Origin: Calditrichota bacterium
GTDB lineage: Bacteria > Calditrichota > Calditrichia > RBG-13-44-9 > J075
DNA length: 7,013 nt
NCBI GenBank assembly: GCA_003695285.1
Contig: RFIL01000530.1
Location: 1-7,013, forward strand
Direction of reading: 5' to 3'
Position numbers and translations under genes: made by a program. Below the pieces are notes generated by a model. The model made no database searches, had not been told where the DNA came from, and saw only the letters and a program-made list of their open reading frames with translations. Positions 5,914 to 7,013 of the stretch are shown here, piece by piece (the stretch's first letter is position 1; each line of letters begins with the position of its first letter).

Positions 5914-7013
5914 ATGGATAGACGTGACTTTCTAAAGTTTTTGGGGATGGCTTCTAGCGCTACGGTGCTATCTTCCTGTGGAGTGGAAAAGACCACGGAG
6001 AAATTAATCCCTTTTCTCATTCCTCCCGATGAGGGATATATTCCGGGAGAAGCTATCTATAAAAATGCTGCCTGTAATGAATGTCCAGCCGGGTGTGGAA
6101 CATCCGTAAAAATAGTGGATTTTAACCCTGTCAAACTGGAAGGGAATCCCGAGCATCCGCTGAATGATGGCGCATTGTGTTTAAGGGGGCAGGCTTCTTT
6201 GATGAGGCTGTATCATCCCAAACGCATTAAAACTCCGATGATCCGGAGTAAGAAGGGGTTAATTCTGGAAGAAATGCTGGAAGGAAAGTTTAAAAATATT
6301 TCCTGGCAGGAAGCCTATGATTTAATTCTTACTGAGATGAAAAATGCAGCTTCCCAGGGTCGAAACAATGTGTTCTTCTCAGGAGCTACTTCCGGTACAC
6401 TTTCAGAGTTAATAGATAGTTTCTGTAAAGAAACCGGGGTAGAGCGATTGCCGGAGTATGAAACATTTGCTTTTGCCAACCTTCGTGAAGCCAATAAATT
6501 GCTCTTCGGTAAAGGAGAAATACCCGCCTATCATGTTAAGGAAAGCGGGTTCCTGTTAACCATTGGAGCGGATATTCTGGAAACATTTGTCAATCCGGTT
6601 AATTTTGCTAAAGATGTTCATCATTCTCGTGAACACAATCAAATGAATTGGATCCATGTGGAACCCCATGCCTCACTGACCGGCTTTCAGGCTGATAAAC
6701 GATTAACGATTCGTCCCGAGAGTGAGGCTTATTTGTTGTTATATTTAATCCAATATTTAACAACTAATAAACTGGCTACCCGTTCATTACCGGATAATTT
6801 AGTTTCAGCGCTTCCCAGGGTAACCCTCCAGAAAGTGTCGCAGGAGACTGGTATTGCTACGGAAGCTATTAATGATCTGGCTCAACAATTCGGTGAAGCG
6901 CTTGCCCGCAAACCCCTGTTAATTGCCGGTGGGGTGTCCACTTCTTCGGAACGGGGATTGGAAGTAGCTGTGCTGGCAGGTGTCCTGCAATGGATCACCG
7001 GAATGGTTGGAGA
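5914..7013 (+). CDS. Molybdopterin-oxidoreductase-like subunit, ActB/QrcB-type, Tat lipoprotein (3' truncated by window)
   Basis: The frame is open from ATG 5914 to the window end (366 codons). GGAGGA at 5903-5908 supports the start. The N-terminus has a Tat-type RRDFLK motif (residues 3-8) and a lipobox-like LSSC ending at Cys22, so a folded, lipid-anchored periplasmic protein is likely. Next comes a four-cysteine site, C54-x2-C57-x3-C61-x27-C89, the N-terminal [4Fe-4S] motif of the Mo/W-bisPGD family. KLEGNPEHP (74-82) follows the family, and IGADILETFVNPV and HVEPHASLTGFQAD resemble ActB of alternative complex III. The region where the metal-ligating Cys, Ser or Sec usually sits (FAFANLREANKLLFG) shows no obvious ligand, so it may lack molybdenum, as ActB and QrcB do; this is inference. 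It follows the pentahaem cytochrome by 91 bases in the same operon. It is probably part of a quinone-linked electron-transfer complex. The missing 3' part would show whether a ferredoxin-like B2 domain is fused. A polysulfide/thiosulfate reductase-type catalytic subunit is the main alternative. Confidence 0.88.
   Translation, partial: MDRRDFLKFLGMASSATVLSSCGVEKTTEKLIPFLIPPDEGYIPGEAIYKNAACNECPAGCGTSVKIVDFNPVKLEGNPEHPLNDGALCLRGQASLMRLYHPKRIKTPMIRSKKGLILEEMLEGKFKNISWQEAYDLILTEMKNAASQGRNNVFFSGATSGTLSELIDSFCKETGVERLPEYETFAFANLREANKLLFGKGEIPAYHVKESGFLLTIGADILETFVNPVNFAKDVHHSREHNQMNWIHVEPHASLTGFQADKRLTIRPESEAYLLLYLIQYLTTNKLATRSLPDNLVSALPRVTLQKVSQETGIATEAINDLAQQFGEALARKPLLIAGGVSTSSERGLEVAVLAGVLQWITGMVG

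Noticed and set aside
1..7013. Mobile elements, CRISPR arrays, tRNA or rRNA genes
   Set aside because: I looked for long direct or inverted repeats, transposase-like frames and spaced repeats and saw none. The window reads as ordinary chromosomal metabolic operons.

Overview
The window looks like a piece of a bacterial chromosome with moderate GC content (judged by eye). All supported genes are on the + strand. It suggests a respiring Gram-negative bacterium, because it encodes periplasmic c-type cytochromes, a Tat-type lipoprotein signal and a complex of the iron-sulfur molybdoenzyme family. The style of the last three genes recalls alternative complex III (ACIII) loci of the Bacteroidota/Calditrichota side of the tree. 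That taxonomic guess is an inference and is weak.

Layout. Bases 1-180 are the 3' end of lipA (lipoyl synthase), followed by an imperfect hairpin that may be its terminator. About 320 bases without a gene lead to a three-gene pnt operon at 504-3445, encoding the proton-translocating NAD(P)+ transhydrogenase in its split form: alpha-1 (PntAA), alpha-2 (PntAB) and beta (PntB). The small membrane subunit PntAB is broken by a frameshift at about 1849 in this sequence. A perfect 17-bp stem followed by a T run closes the operon at 3454-3499.

Bases 3500-3960 hold no convincing gene. They contain candidate promoter elements and a short inverted repeat. A second operon starts at 3961: an eight-helix membrane protein with a C-terminal monohaem cytochrome c domain (434 aa), a membrane-anchored pentahaem cytochrome c (169 aa), and a Tat/lipoprotein-type molybdopterin-oxidoreductase-like subunit that runs off the window's end. 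The second and third genes correspond to the ActA and ActB1 parts of ACIII (or QrcA/QrcB of Qrc).

How the genes work together. PntAA, PntAB and PntB couple the proton gradient to hydride transfer between NADH and NADP+. The second operon most likely encodes a quinol-oxidising or quinone-reducing complex that moves electrons through multihaem and monohaem cytochromes in the periplasm. The two operons share bioenergetics but look transcriptionally separate.

The most interesting content is this second operon. The leading gene joins an unassigned eight-helix membrane domain to a cytochrome c. The ActB1-like protein keeps the four cysteines of an N-terminal [4Fe-4S] site that, from memory, typical ACIII ActB has lost. 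Together they point to a variant or intermediate form of this complex family.
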